Positions 49,801 through 59,313 are shown, numbered from the stretch's first letter. The stretch is DNA of 64,000 bases from Leptotrichia sp. HSP-536 (GCF_041199985.1 NZ_CP165647.1:62001-126000), one strand, 5' to 3'. Notes: generated from the letters alone by a model not told the origin. Made by a program: numbers and translations.

Positions 49801-49909
49801 TTCCAGACTCTACACTTCCCCATTTATAGATATAATTTTCGCCTTTTTGCTTTAAATCTTCTTCTTTATAGAATTTATTATCTTTATAAATTATAATTTT
49901 ATACTGCAT
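46856..49909 (-). CDS. GH13 alpha-glucan hydrolase (neopullulanase/amylase-type)
   Basis: The 1017-residue protein is a multi-domain GH13 enzyme. The N-terminal 320 residues hold a starch-binding fold related to CBM48 (ATDVKIAGSFNGWKPDPEP, EGVYEYKYLIDGKWHPE). The catalytic barrel starts at about 340 (AIWYNIFPDRFYNG). The four conserved regions are: I FDGVFNHSS (about 560), II GWRLDVPN with the nucleophile Asp (about 676), III AELWG with the acid Glu (about 707), and IV GSHDTDR (about 783). A C-terminal beta domain ends the chain. No signal peptide is evident, so it probably degrades maltodextrins in the cytoplasm. Substrate specificity is inferred only. Confidence 0.9.
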   Translation of the reverse strand: MQYKIIIYKDNKFYKEEDLKQKGENYIYKWGSVESGSYFFEIKNEENNAISGVTYSHTAPFAKRFEAVVDEKLPPKSITGFQKGIDIFVEYSPAKKTFSLTKMKFYRMSLDISDFGQTEATDVKIAGSFNGWKPDPEPVRHFEGTNYEVVLAAPEGVYEYKYLIDGKWHPENENKKLVIGENGALFAQGDLGTGKFVYEAIDKNSHLKAIVHDYESLQYFNKLSDSEYEFKIRTQMNDVERAYVSVVLHEEDNYEMIYELERYQDKTNGFDYFERIINFGKEAKKLLYYFILEDNGSRAYFNGKTLSYSKPKRLIVNTTSKDIQLFNVPNWAKEAIWYNIFPDRFYNGNHYNDPIFNEFGPEAFRVNRLHEQNFIEDYKWEKSNNVISHFDRNRWTADFREQVIWEKLGEREIDYSLKYARMYGGDLQGIKEKIPYMKELGINAVWLNPVFFSHQNHKYGANDFRHISPDFGTIKTSGKTHGVEINKNNKYGNKSYVDVLGNKASASSELKLLEVNLKGENRGKNGYGETEDPSTWVWTESDLIMVDLIKEFHKNGIRVIFDGVFNHSSSDHWTFNMVLADGESSKYKDWYKFTDFGQHVPITDEMSDEQAFETLIANRKRTIYNAWGGFDSLPEFNTFNQEYKEYIFNITRKWMYGPDGKESENWMEDDGIDGWRLDVPNCLENQNFWNEWREVVKGSKTDSYITAELWGNASGDINGGNKFDTVMNYEWLKTVIGFFINQSREGGVRYKLKAQDFFNELREKRTWYPYQALQASQNLNGSHDTDRLYSRIVNDVVGRNLEEGKQLEKGYNGIRPDLASNYHPNTTIDWRNSPIKPKDILKLISIFQMTYIGAPMLFYGDEVGMWGATDPYCRKPMLWKEFAYDNEKNPSHINQNESYEQKVDSDLFEWYKKLIRIRLQNKTLVYGKFREIMADNEKDIIVYERVIEDYSIIVIINNSFNDWQNVEFETHYQDERFIDLVTEGRTFRTSSNGKIKLNIKAKEGMILRKVRMDKDYE

Positions 49910-49939
49910 ATTTTCTCTCCTAATTTCTCTACTCTTTTC

Positions 49940-51313
49940 CTATTTCAATTCAAAAAACACTTTGTATGCTCTATATGTTTCATACAAGTCCGCTTTTGAT
50001 GAAATCTCAAACAAAGAGTGCATTGATAAAAGTGCAGGCCCTGCATCTATCGTTCTGATTCCATAATAAGCCAAGAACTTAGCAACAGTCCCTCCTCCAC
50101 CTTCATCTACCTTTCCAAATCCTCCAGATTGGTATTTAATATCATTCTTATCAAATATTTGTCTTATTTCCTGAATAAACTCTGCATCGGCATCATTTGC
50201 CATAACTTTTCCACGGCTTCCCGTATATTTTGCAAATGCCAGCCCATAAGAAAGCCTTGCCACATTTTCCATATCGTGAACCGATTTAAACACTGGATTT
50301 AACGCAGCTGTAACATCCGATGACAACGCTTTTGAATTCCACAAAGTTTCTCTCAAAATTTGATCATTATAATTTTTTTCAGTAAGTAAAAGCATTTTAC
50401 CAACAATATATTCAGGCAATGTTGATTTTAGGCTTGTTGAACCTTCGCTTCCAATTTCTTCCTTATCTGTCAAGTACACCATAACAGTTTTCTCAGTTTC
50501 CTTAACATCAAACAAGGCTCTGAGCGAAGTATATGCACAAATCCTGTCATCTTGCCCATATCCTCCAATCATGCTCTTATCAAGTCCCACATCCCGCAAT
50601 TTCCCAGCAGGCACAACTTCCAGCTCCGCTGTAAAAAAGTCGTCTTCCTCTATTCCGTAATCCTTTTTCAGTTTATCAAGCACAAACTGCTTTATTTTTT
50701 TATTCTCATTTTCATCATTTAAAGGCATATTTCCAAATAACAATTTTAACTCTTCGCCTTTTATCACATCTCTAGCTTTTCTGTTATCCTGTACATTATA
50801 CGCCAAATGCGGCAATATATCAGGCATGCTGAATACAGGCTCATCATCTTGTTCTCCGATTGAAAGTGTCACTTTTTCTCCATTTTTCAAAAAAACTACA
50901 CCATGTAATGCCAGCGGGGTTGCAGCCCATTGATATTTTTTTATTCCTCCGTAATAATGTGTATTTAAAAGTGCGAATTCTTCACTTTCTATTATCGGAT
51001 TTGGCTTTAAATCTAATCTTGGTGAATCTACATGGGAAACAATCATATTAATCCCGCTTTTTATGTTATTTCCAACAATTACTGCAATAATATTTTTATT
51101 TCTGTTGTTAAAATAAATTTTATCTCCCTTTTTCAATTCATTTTTTTCATTAATATCAACAAATCGATTTTTCTTCAATTCTTCTTCCGTCAAATCCACA
51201 AATTCTCTTTCAGTTTTCGCAGAATCCAAATATTTTTTATACTTTTCAGCAAATTCAAAAATTATTTTCTTTTGTTCGTCAGTATAATTTTTCCATAAAT
51301 TTTCCTTTGTCAT
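49940..51313 (-). CDS. M18-family aminopeptidase
   Basis: M18 enzymes remove N-terminal acidic or neutral residues using two zinc ions. The product (457 residues from the chosen start) has the motifs VSHVDSPRLDLKPNP (first His and Asp), DKEEIGSEGSTS (Glu pair) and RLSYGLAFAKYTGSRG, with a final SMHSLFEISSKADLYETYRAY containing the last His. I start at ATG 51313 after AAAGGA; the frame is open to 51376 but without a site. It lies between pgi and the GH13 gene in the same orientation. Confidence 0.92.
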   Translation of the reverse strand: MTKENLWKNYTDEQKKIIFEFAEKYKKYLDSAKTEREFVDLTEEELKKNRFVDINEKNELKKGDKIYFNNRNKNIIAVIVGNNIKSGINMIVSHVDSPRLDLKPNPIIESEEFALLNTHYYGGIKKYQWAATPLALHGVVFLKNGEKVTLSIGEQDDEPVFSMPDILPHLAYNVQDNRKARDVIKGEELKLLFGNMPLNDENENKKIKQFVLDKLKKDYGIEEDDFFTAELEVVPAGKLRDVGLDKSMIGGYGQDDRICAYTSLRALFDVKETEKTVMVYLTDKEEIGSEGSTSLKSTLPEYIVGKMLLLTEKNYNDQILRETLWNSKALSSDVTAALNPVFKSVHDMENVARLSYGLAFAKYTGSRGKVMANDADAEFIQEIRQIFDKNDIKYQSGGFGKVDEGGGGTVAKFLAYYGIRTIDAGPALLSMHSLFEISSKADLYETYRAYKVFFELK

Positions 51314-51375
51314 TTTATATCCTTTCCAGAGCTGCTGCTCTAAAAGTAGAATAAGTTTTTTTACACAAAAAAACA

Positions 51376-51419
51376 ATAAAAGATGGCGACTTGAAAAAAT
51401 ATCCCAAATCAGCCACCTT
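51376..51419 (-). terminator. Terminator after pgi
   Basis: On the minus strand AAGGTGGC pairs with GCCATCTT (one G-T pair), followed by TTATTGTTTTTTTG. It lies about 32 bases after the pgi stop. Confidence 0.6.
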
Positions 51420-51450
51420 CTTTCGTAATCAATTCTTCAACTTATACAAA

Positions 51451-52809
51451 TTATTTAACTTCATTTAATTTTTTTTCCAATTCTTTTCCAGCTTCTTCAT
51501 ATCCAGGTTTTCCTAACAATGCAAACATATTTTTCTTATATGCTTCTACTCCAGGCTGATCAAATGGATTTACACCTAAAAGATACCCGCTTACTCCACA
51601 TGCTTTTTCAAAGAAATAGAATGTATATCCCAAATGGTAAGGAGTTACTTCAGGAATGTTTACTCCCAAATTAGGTACTTTTCCGTCAACGTGTGCCAAA
51701 ATTACCCCATCAGTCGCTTTTTTGTTTACATAATCCAATGTTTTCCCAGCAATAAAGTTCAATCCGTCAAGATTATCCTTGTCGCTTTCAATGACAAATT
51801 CCACTTCAGGTTTTCCAATAGAAACTACTGTTTCAAAGAACAGTCTTTGTCCTTCCTGAATATATTGTCCCAATGAATGCAAATCTGCCGAAAAATCTGC
51901 TGAAGTTGGATACAATCCTTTTCCATCTTTTCCTTCAGATTCTCCAAACAGCTGTTTCCACCATTCTGCTAAGTAATGAACTCTTGGCTCATAATTTACC
52001 ATTAATTCCAAGTGTTTTCCTTTTCTGTGTAAAATATTTCTAACAGCCGCATATTGTAAAGCCTGATTTTCATCCATATTTTTGTTTGCAAAGTCATTCA
52101 TTGCATCTTTTGCTCCAGCCATCAAATCATCAATATTAATTCCAGCCGCAGCAATTGGTAAAAGTCCTACTGCAGTCAATACAGAAAATCTTCCTCCAAC
52201 GTTATCAGGTACAACAAAAGTTTCATATCCTTCAGCTGTTGCAAGTGTTTTTAATGCTCCACGCTCTTTATCTGTTGTAGCGTAAATTCTTTTTGCAGCT
52301 TCTTCTTTTCCATATTTTTCTTCCAGCATTTTTTTGAATACTCTGAATGCAATCGCAGGTTCAGTTGTAGTTCCAGATTTTGAAATTACGTTTACTGAAA
52401 AATCTCTATCTCCAACAACTTCAATTAAGTGCTGCAAATAAACACCGCTCATATTTGTTCCTGCAAAGTAAATTTCAGGAGTTTTTCTTTTATCTTTTGG
52501 CAAGTTATTGTAAAAGCTGTGTGATAAAAACTCAATTGCAGCTTTTGCCCCTAAATAAGATCCTCCAATTCCGATTACTATTAAAACTTCTGAATCATTT
52601 TTAATTTTTTCAGCAGCCTTTTTTATTCTGTCAAATTCATCTTTGTCATAATTTTCAGGCAAGTCAACCCATCCTAAAAAGTCATTTCCTGCTCCTGTTT
52701 TTGAAGTCAGCACTTCATTTGCCAATTCCACATACGGTTTAATTTGTTTTAGTTCATTTTCGTTAAAAAAATTTTTTGCAAATTGATAATTAAAATTCAA
52801 TTTTTCCAT
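51451..52809 (-). CDS. pgi: Glucose-6-phosphate isomerase
   Basis: Pgi interconverts glucose-6-phosphate and fructose-6-phosphate. The 452-residue length is that of the shorter, Gram-positive-like form. Motifs visible are VIGIGGSYLGAKAAIEF, NVISKSGTTTEPAIAFR, VPDNVGGRFSVLTAVGLLP and the closing ANIPEVTPYHLGYTFYFFEKA-like stretch (here NIPEVTPYHLGYTFYFFEK). It provides fructose-6-phosphate for the glycolytic genes fba and gapA in the window. Confidence 0.96.
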   Translation of the reverse strand: MEKLNFNYQFAKNFFNENELKQIKPYVELANEVLTSKTGAGNDFLGWVDLPENYDKDEFDRIKKAAEKIKNDSEVLIVIGIGGSYLGAKAAIEFLSHSFYNNLPKDKRKTPEIYFAGTNMSGVYLQHLIEVVGDRDFSVNVISKSGTTTEPAIAFRVFKKMLEEKYGKEEAAKRIYATTDKERGALKTLATAEGYETFVVPDNVGGRFSVLTAVGLLPIAAAGINIDDLMAGAKDAMNDFANKNMDENQALQYAAVRNILHRKGKHLELMVNYEPRVHYLAEWWKQLFGESEGKDGKGLYPTSADFSADLHSLGQYIQEGQRLFFETVVSIGKPEVEFVIESDKDNLDGLNFIAGKTLDYVNKKATDGVILAHVDGKVPNLGVNIPEVTPYHLGYTFYFFEKACGVSGYLLGVNPFDQPGVEAYKKNMFALLGKPGYEEAGKELEKKLNEVK

Positions 52810-53048
52810 ATTTTTTCTCCTTTAATATAAATATTTTATTTTTCAGATTTTCTTAAATCAAAAAATCCCTCTCGTTTCACACATAGTAATCCAACTTTAA
52901 AATCGAACAAAATTATAAATTTAAAAATTTAAATTATTTTTTCAACTAAAGTATAGCAAAAAAAGCACTTTTTTTCAAATTTTTCCAGTTATATTTTGCA
53001 ATTTTAAAAAATATTTCCTAAGATTTTAAATCTATTATACAACTCTTT

Positions 53049-54196
53049 TTAATATTTTGTCAATTTTCCCTTACTTACAGTTCCTTTCACATTAAATTTA
53101 TCATCAAAATACGTCAAATCTGCAAAATAACCTTCCTTTATAAATCCATATTTTTCATCCACAGTAATGGCTTCTGCAGGATAAGAAGTAACCATTCTAA
53201 GCGCTTCTTCAAGCGAAATATGCACTTTTTCCACAAGATTTTTCACCCCATCAATCATAACAAGTGCAGAACCTCCCAGTGTACCTTCTGGGGAAACACA
53301 TTTTCCATCTTTATACAAAACTCTGTTTCCTTCAAACATAAATTCTGTCATATTATCAGTTCCAGCTGGACTAACCGCATCTGTCACAAGATAAAGCCTA
53401 TCCTTCAATATTTTCTTAGCAATTTCCACAGAGGCAAAGTCCATATGAAGCCCGTCAACTATTATTCCACAATTTGTAGTATCATTATTGAATAAAAATC
53501 CCACAACTCCTGGTTCTCTCGAATCCAACGCCCTCATTGCATTATACAAATGTGTAGCACAGTTAAAATAATCCTTTTTTTGCATACATTCCTTGTAAGT
53601 TGCATTTGTATGCCCCACAGCAATGTTAATCCCTACCTTTTTCAATTTTTCAAGGTGTTCAACTTTAGCCTTTTCAGGTGCAATTGTTATTATCTTTGTA
53701 GCTTCAGTCCCTGCATCTGCTATTTTTTCTATCATTTCATCAGACAAAACTCTTATGTATTCAAGACGGTGAATCCCTTTTTTCTCAACACTTATGTAAG
53801 GCCCTTCAATGTGAAGTCCCAAAACTCCAATTTCCTCCTTATCCTTCATTTCCTTCATAAGATTCAGAGCTTTTTCAATTTTCTCATCTGGAGAAGTTAT
53901 AAGTGTAGGCAAAAAAGAAGTGCAACCATATCTTTTATTAGTTTCATTCATTATCTCAAGCGTCTTTCTCGAAATATCATCATTAAACAGCACTCCTCCA
54001 CATCCATTAATCTGCAAATCAATAAATCCCGGCGACAGTATCATTCCTCAATATCAACCACTTCCTGATTTTCCAACTCCTTTTTATTAATCAAGAAAAA
54101 TTTTGTTATTTTTTTTATAAATTTTCCTTCCAAAATAACAGCATCTTCCTCAATAAACTTCTCCCCATCAAAAATTTTTGCATTTTTTATAATCAT
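53049..54196 (-). pseudogene. nagA: NagA, N-acetylglucosamine-6-phosphate deacetylase, frameshifted
   Basis: NagA deacetylates GlcNAc-6-P to glucosamine-6-P. An N-terminal frame begins at ATG 54196 after GAGGAATTG, encoding MIIKNAKIFDGEKFIEEDAV and ending at a TGA after EVVDIEE. The main frame (53049-54044) then starts MILSPGFIDLQINGCGG and has LGLHIEGPYIS, IAVGHTNAT, THLYNAMRALDSREPG and VTDAVSPAGTDN with the metal ligands. One G missing from GAGGGAATG near 54046 explains the break; the joined protein has about 382 residues, normal. It lies 15 bases after nagB. An indel error is likely. Confidence 0.92.
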
Positions 54197-54211
54197 CTCA
54201 ACAATTCCTCT

Positions 54212-55045
54212 CTATTTTGCTAATTCTATTAAATATTTTTTATACTCTTCCAAATCCAAGTTCTTAGCTTCAATTTCCTTAAAATACCTATACGTCTTAA
54301 CTTTTATATCCGAAGCCGCCATTTCATCAATTACCAGCACCGATCTTCTATGCAATTGCAAAGCTGAAATTGTCCAAAGATGGTTTACTCCGCCTTCTAC
54401 TCCATGATAAACCGCACGAGCCTTTTTGTAACCGTTTACAAGAATCATAACTTCCTTTGATTCCATAAGTGTTCCTACACCTATTGTCAAGGCTAGTTTT
54501 GGAACTTTTTCGATGTCATTGTCAAAAAATCTCGAATTTGCCAAGATTGTATCGTAAGTCAAATCTTTATCACGTGTATGTGAAGAAAGTGAAGAACCCG
54601 GCTCATTAAATGCTATATGTCCATCTTCTCCAACTCCGCCTAAAAACAAATCTATTCCACCAGCTGCTTTTATTTTTTTCTCATAATTCTCGCATTCCTT
54701 TTCCAAATTTTCAGCACATCCATCCAAAATATTTATATTTTCTTTTTTTATATCAATATACTTAAAAAAGTTTTCATTCATAAAATAATGGTAACTTTGT
54801 GGTTCTTCTGGCTTTAATCCAACGTATTCATCCATATTAAAAGTCACGACATTTTTAAATGACAATATTTTCTCATTGTACAAATTTATCAATTCCTTAT
54901 AAGTCGCGAGCGGTGTAGATCCAGTAGGAAGCCCTAATACAAAAGGCTTTTCCTTTGTAGGTTTAAATTTTAATATTTTTTTTGCTATTTGATATGCACT
55001 CCATTTTGCAACTTCATCAGCATTTTTCAGGATAATCACACGCAT
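54212..55045 (-). CDS. nagB: NagB, glucosamine-6-phosphate deaminase
   Basis: NagB converts glucosamine-6-phosphate to fructose-6-phosphate and ammonia. The 277-residue protein has GLPTGSTPLATYKELI, the catalytic FNMDEYVGL, GGVGEDGHIAFNEPGSS with its active-site His, and VNHLWTISALQLHR. It is the first gene of a nagB-nagA unit on the minus strand, feeding amino-sugar carbon into glycolysis. AGGAAGTG upstream serves as ribosome site. Confidence 0.95.
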   Translation of the reverse strand: MRVIILKNADEVAKWSAYQIAKKILKFKPTKEKPFVLGLPTGSTPLATYKELINLYNEKILSFKNVVTFNMDEYVGLKPEEPQSYHYFMNENFFKYIDIKKENINILDGCAENLEKECENYEKKIKAAGGIDLFLGGVGEDGHIAFNEPGSSLSSHTRDKDLTYDTILANSRFFDNDIEKVPKLALTIGVGTLMESKEVMILVNGYKKARAVYHGVEGGVNHLWTISALQLHRRSVLVIDEMAASDIKVKTYRYFKEIEAKNLDLEEYKKYLIELAK

Positions 55046-55187
55046 TTCTTCACTTCCTTTAATTTTTTTAAATTTTGATTAAAATAATTATCACTATTAT
55101 TATATAGCCATTTTCATTTATGTCAAGTCTATTTTTTTATATTTACATCTTTTCTTTATTTTAACTACACAATTCAATAATTTTTAT

Positions 55188-55216
55188 TTGGAAAAAAACA
55201 AAAAAAATTGTATAAT
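55188..55216 (+). promoter_or_regulatory. Promoter of rfbB
   Basis: TTGGAA at 55188-55193 and TATAAT at 55211-55216, 17 bases apart, 60 bases before the start codon. Confidence 0.55.
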
Positions 55217-55275
55217 TTAACTGGTGATGATAAATAAAAAAATTGTAAATTACAGTAAATTAATTAGGAGAAAAT

Positions 55276-56484
55276 ATGAAAACGTATTTAGTAACAGGTG
55301 CTGCCGGCTTTATCGGTTCCAATTATTTAAAGTACATTTTAAGCAAATACAAAAATAATGAAGAAATTAAGGTAATTATAGTCGATTCACTTACTTATGC
55401 AGGAAATCTGGGTACAATTGCGGAAGAAATTAAGGATGAAAGAGTAAAATTTGAAAAGGTTGATATTCGTGACCAGAAGGAAATTGCGAGAATTTTTTCT
55501 GAAAATGAAATCGATCTTGTTGTAAACTTTGCAGCAGAATCACACGTTGACCGTTCTATCGAAAATCCACAAATATTTTTAGAAACAAATATTCTTGGTA
55601 CGCAAAATCTTTTAGAAAATGCTAAAAAAGCATGGACTATTGCAAAAGATGAAAATGGCTATCCAGTTTACAAAAATGGAGTAAAATATTTACAAGTTTC
55701 CACAGATGAAGTTTACGGAAGCTTGTCAAAAGATTACGACACAGCGATTGACTTGATAATTGACGATGAAGAAGTAAAAAAAGTTGTAAAAAATAGAACA
55801 AACTTAAAAACTTACGGAAAAAAATTCTTCACAGAAATAACTGCCCTTGATCCAAGAAGCCCATATTCAGCTTCCAAAGCAAGTGCCGACCACATCGTAA
55901 TCGCCTACGGTGAAACTTATAAAATGCCAATAAACATAACAAGATGCTCAAATAACTATGGACCTTACCATTTCCCAGAAAAGTTAATTCCGCTTATGAT
56001 TAAAAATGTACTGGAAGGTAAAAAACTACCAGTTTATGGAAAAGGGGACAATGTAAGGGACTGGCTTTATGTGGAAGATCACTGCAAAGGAATCGACTTA
56101 GTTTTAAGAAATGCCGATATTCATGAAATTTACAATATTGGAGGCTTTAACGAGGAACAAAATATCAATATTGTAAAGCTGATTATTGACATTTTAAAAG
56201 AAGAAATTGAAAGTAACGATGAATACAAAAAAGTTCTAAAAACTGACTTGCAAAATATAAATTATGATTTAATTACTTATGTTCAGGACAGACTTGGGCA
56301 CGATATGAGATACGCCATCGACCCTTCAAAAATTGCAAGGGATTTAGGATGGTATCCAGAAACTGATTTTGAAACAGGTATCAGAAAAACTGTAAAATGG
56401 TACTTGGAACATCAGGACTGGGTAAATGAAGTAGTTTCAGGAGATTATCAAAAATATTATGAAGAGATGTACGGAAATAAATAA
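55276..56484 (+). CDS. rfbB: dTDP-glucose 4,6-dehydratase
   Basis: RfbB performs the first committed step toward dTDP-rhamnose and related sugars. The 402-residue protein has the NAD loop YLVTGAAGFIGSNYLKYIL, NFAAESHVDRSIENP, STDEVYGS and the catalytic YSASKASADH, then RCSNNYGPYHFPEKLIPL and VRDWLYVEDHC. It is longer than the usual 340-350 residues because of two insertions, one before and one after STDEVYGS (about 35 residues between VYGS and FFTE). rfbC lies downstream at 58136, but rfbA and rfbD are not in the window. Confidence 0.93.
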   Translation: MKTYLVTGAAGFIGSNYLKYILSKYKNNEEIKVIIVDSLTYAGNLGTIAEEIKDERVKFEKVDIRDQKEIARIFSENEIDLVVNFAAESHVDRSIENPQIFLETNILGTQNLLENAKKAWTIAKDENGYPVYKNGVKYLQVSTDEVYGSLSKDYDTAIDLIIDDEEVKKVVKNRTNLKTYGKKFFTEITALDPRSPYSASKASADHIVIAYGETYKMPINITRCSNNYGPYHFPEKLIPLMIKNVLEGKKLPVYGKGDNVRDWLYVEDHCKGIDLVLRNADIHEIYNIGGFNEEQNINIVKLIIDILKEEIESNDEYKKVLKTDLQNINYDLITYVQDRLGHDMRYAIDPSKIARDLGWYPETDFETGIRKTVKWYLEHQDWVNEVVSGDYQKYYEEMYGNK

Positions 56485-56561
56485 TTCAATAAAAAAAGTT
56501 CGAGTATATACAAAATTTGTTTAATATTAAAAAAATTGATAAAGAGAGGTGATGGTTTATT

Positions 56562-58036
56562 ATGAAAAAAATTATTTTTTTGCTGGCATTTCTTTTAGGA
56601 AGCTTGTTATCTGCCGCACAGCAAAATGTAGTTAATGTGTCATTCCTAGGACTTCCGCTATATTCTAATAGAAATAGGTTAAATTCGTCTTCAATTATAG
56701 ATTTTAACAATCATTCACTGATTTTTATGTCAGATCAGAAAGACTGGTTCTGCTATACAGAAAATAGCACGAATCGAGAAAAATGTGAATATTTAAATTT
56801 TGTTATGCACGTAGTCCGTGTTGGAGAAAGGGAGTTTGCAGTAGCTTATACGGCTTTTGAAAGTAGTAAAAAAAAATCAGATGGTTATCCAGATATAGGA
56901 TTTAAAAAAGATGATGATAGATTCTATAATATTGAGTTTAAAGATACAGAAATAATAGTTGGAGCAGGATCGTATATAAAAAATGGAAAAAAATATAAAA
57001 GAGAAAACTATCAGACATATTCATTGAATGATGTATACTCTCTTTTGAGAAGTAAAAACACAGTAACTTTATTTCCGAAAGATCAAGAAGGATTCAAAAA
57101 TAGAATAAATTCATTAATTATAGGCATAGAAACAAATTTTCCAAGTTTTACAAATCAAAATTACGGCTATATAGGAAGAAGTGGTGGAACATACAGCTCT
57201 TCAGCAAGTTCGAGTGAAAATTATGTAAATCAAAATTCAGGAACTAGCAGAAATCAAATCTCTGATACACCGTCATTTAATATCAGCAATGAGGACTATG
57301 ACACTGAGATAGAAAAGCCTACTGTCTGGGAATAGGAAAAAGCATAAAAAATAATTCAAACTATACAACAACTTTTAAAGCTTCTTTGTGCAGAGTAAAT
57401 AATAACGTAGTTAGAAATGTTACAGTTGTATTTGAAGACACTGACATAGATATTAATTATAGTACAAAACAAAAATTATTCTTTACTCCTATCGGAGATA
57501 TTTCATATGCAAAATATAATTCTAAAAATAGGACATTGTATATAGATTTAGCACCACGAGGAACAGTTTTTAAAAATGCTCCAGCAGGGTATATTTTACC
57601 TATAACTTCAAAAAATATAAATGAAACGGCTGTAAAAATTGCAGATAAAGATTTAATAGAAGTTTATGGAAGCACATCAGGCATATCAACTAATGGTGGC
57701 TATGGTTCTAATGGAAATTATGGAAAAAAAGGACCACGTTCTTCGTATTCAGGTGGTGATAATGTCGCTTTAACAGGAACTTTGAGACGTTTTTCAGAAG
57801 TTAAGAAAGTTGGTGCATTTTCGGGACAGAGAATAGATTTTTATGTTTTGGAGCTTCCAAATTCAATAACTGTAGATAATATGAGTGCTAAGCAAATTCA
57901 GTTAAATATTACTAATAATGACAGCAGATACACACGATATATTAATAAAAAAGTAACAATTTCTGGATCGCTTCGGGTACCTGAGAATTTCAATTGGCAA
58001 AGAAATGTTGTATTAGACAGCCCAAGTCTATATTGA
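56562..58036 (+). pseudogene. Secreted protein of unknown function, frameshifted
   Basis: The first frame (56562-57335) encodes a signal peptide (MKKIIFLLAFLLGSLLSAAQ) and a domain ending KPTVWE. The second frame continues with GIGKSIKNNSNYTTTFKAS and runs to 58036. They join cleanly if one G is restored in TGGGAATAGG at 57328-57330, giving TVWGIGKS. The complete protein would be about 491 residues, with a serine-rich linker (SSASSSENY) and a C-terminal part with beta strands (VALTGTLRRFSEVKKVG and KKVTISGSLRVP). I do not recognise the family. It sits between rfbB and rfbC, possibly a surface protein. Confidence 0.65.
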
Positions 58037-58072
58037 AAACAATAAAAAATAAAATCAACAAAAATCAAGTCT

Positions 58073-58111
58073 GCTCAAACTCTAAGTTTATTTAAGTTTA
58101 CCAGTTTGAGC
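58073..58111 (+). other. Stem-loop in the rfbC leader
   Basis: GCTCAAACT (58073-58081) pairs perfectly with AGTTTGAGC (58103-58111). No T run follows; the ribosome site of rfbC begins about 10 bases after the stem, so it may act as a 5' stabiliser. Confidence 0.5.
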
Positions 58112-58135
58112 AAAGATTGTATAAGGAGAAATTCA

Positions 58136-58705
58136 ATGAACAATTTTACAATAAAAGAAACCCCAATAAAAGACTTAGTAATAATCAAGCCAAAAGTTTT
58201 TGGTGATGAAAGAGGATTTTTTATGGAAACTTACAACCAAAAATCCTTTGAAGAATTAGGACTTACAATGAATTTCGTTCAAGACAACCATTCAAAATCC
58301 AAAAAAGGTGTTTTACGTGGGCTTCACTTTCAGACAAAGCACACTCAAGGGAAATTAGTACGTGTAATAAAAGGAAGTGTCTATGATGTGGCAGTTGATT
58401 TAAGAAAAGGAAGCGATACTTTTGGAAAATGGTATGCAGTAAAATTATCCGCTGAAAATAAATTGATGTTCTACGTTCCAGAAGGCTTTGCACACGGCTT
58501 TTTAACTCTTGAAGATGAAACGGAATTTGTTTACAGATGTACAGATTTATATGCCCCTGAATATGACAGCGGACTTCTGTGGAATGATGAAACAATTAAT
58601 ATTGACTGGAAATTTGAAGAATTTGGGATAAATCCCGATGAACTGACAATTTCCGGAAAGGATAAAATTCAACAGAAATTTGACTTAAACAAGGATTATT
58701 TTTAA
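58136..58705 (+). CDS. rfbC: dTDP-4-dehydrorhamnose 3,5-epimerase
   Basis: RfbC epimerises the 4-keto sugar made by RfbB. The protein (189 residues from ATG 58136, after ATAAGGAG) has VFGDERGFFMETYN, NHSKSKKGVLRGLHFQ with the active-site His region, KLVRVIKGSVYDVAVDLRKGS, and FYVPEGFAHGFLTLEDE. All family blocks are present. The frame is open to 58106 but without a site. It probably shares a transcript with the frameshifted gene upstream and rfbB. Confidence 0.94.
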   Translation: MNNFTIKETPIKDLVIIKPKVFGDERGFFMETYNQKSFEELGLTMNFVQDNHSKSKKGVLRGLHFQTKHTQGKLVRVIKGSVYDVAVDLRKGSDTFGKWYAVKLSAENKLMFYVPEGFAHGFLTLEDETEFVYRCTDLYAPEYDSGLLWNDETINIDWKFEEFGINPDELTISGKDKIQQKFDLNKDYF

Positions 58706-58715
58706 TAAATTTTAA

Positions 58716-58745
58716 CAGGCAGTAATTTTTAATGCTGCCTTTTTG
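58716..58745 (+). terminator. Terminator of rfbC
   Basis: AGGCAG (58717-58722) pairs with CTGCCT (58735-58740) and TTTTT follows, 11 bases after the stop. Confidence 0.75.
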
Positions 58746-58887
58746 ATTAGAAAGAATAAATAAAGCAAGTGAATAAAGTTTAAATACACTTTAAATAAAA
58801 ATTCTAAAATCATTGTCGATATTTTTCTAAAATTGTAGTATAATTTAGAAATATAGTAAAAAATGAAATTAGCTGGAAAGGAAAAAT

Positions 58888-59256
58888 ATGGACATTTATG
58901 GGATAGGAACGGATATTATCGAAATATCACGAATTGAAAAGGCAATTAATCAGACAGCTTTGTTTAAGAAAAAAGTTTATACTGAAAAGGAAATTGAGCA
59001 TATTGAGAAAAAGAAAAATCCATATGCCAGTTATGCAGGCAGATTTGCGGCAAAAGAAGCTGTTTCCAAGGCATTTGGAACAGGAGTTTATGGTTTTTCG
59101 CTAAGTGATATTGAGATTTTGAATGATGAGATGGGAAAGCCTTATGTTACACTGTATAATGCGATAAAGGAAAAGGCACAAGGCTTGGTAATACAGATTA
59201 GTATTTCGCATAGCAGGGAATATGCGGTCAGTACAGTTATAATTTACAAAAAATAA
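58888..59256 (+). CDS. acpS: Holo-acyl-carrier-protein synthase
   Basis: AcpS transfers phosphopantetheine to the acyl carrier protein. The 122-residue protein has the metal-binding IYGIGTDIIEISRI, FTEKEIEH-like segment (YTEKEIEHIEKK), and the catalytic GRFAAKEAVSKAFGTG. Length is normal for AcpS. GGAAAGG precedes the ATG and a TATAAT lies at about 58838. It is a single gene between rfbC and the redox membrane protein. Confidence 0.95.
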   Translation: MDIYGIGTDIIEISRIEKAINQTALFKKKVYTEKEIEHIEKKKNPYASYAGRFAAKEAVSKAFGTGVYGFSLSDIEILNDEMGKPYVTLYNAIKEKAQGLVIQISISHSREYAVSTVIIYKK

Positions 59257-59313
59257 AAATTATTAAAAATAGTAATTTTTAAATTAAATAGAAAAAGAAA
59301 GGTGTGAAAAAGT

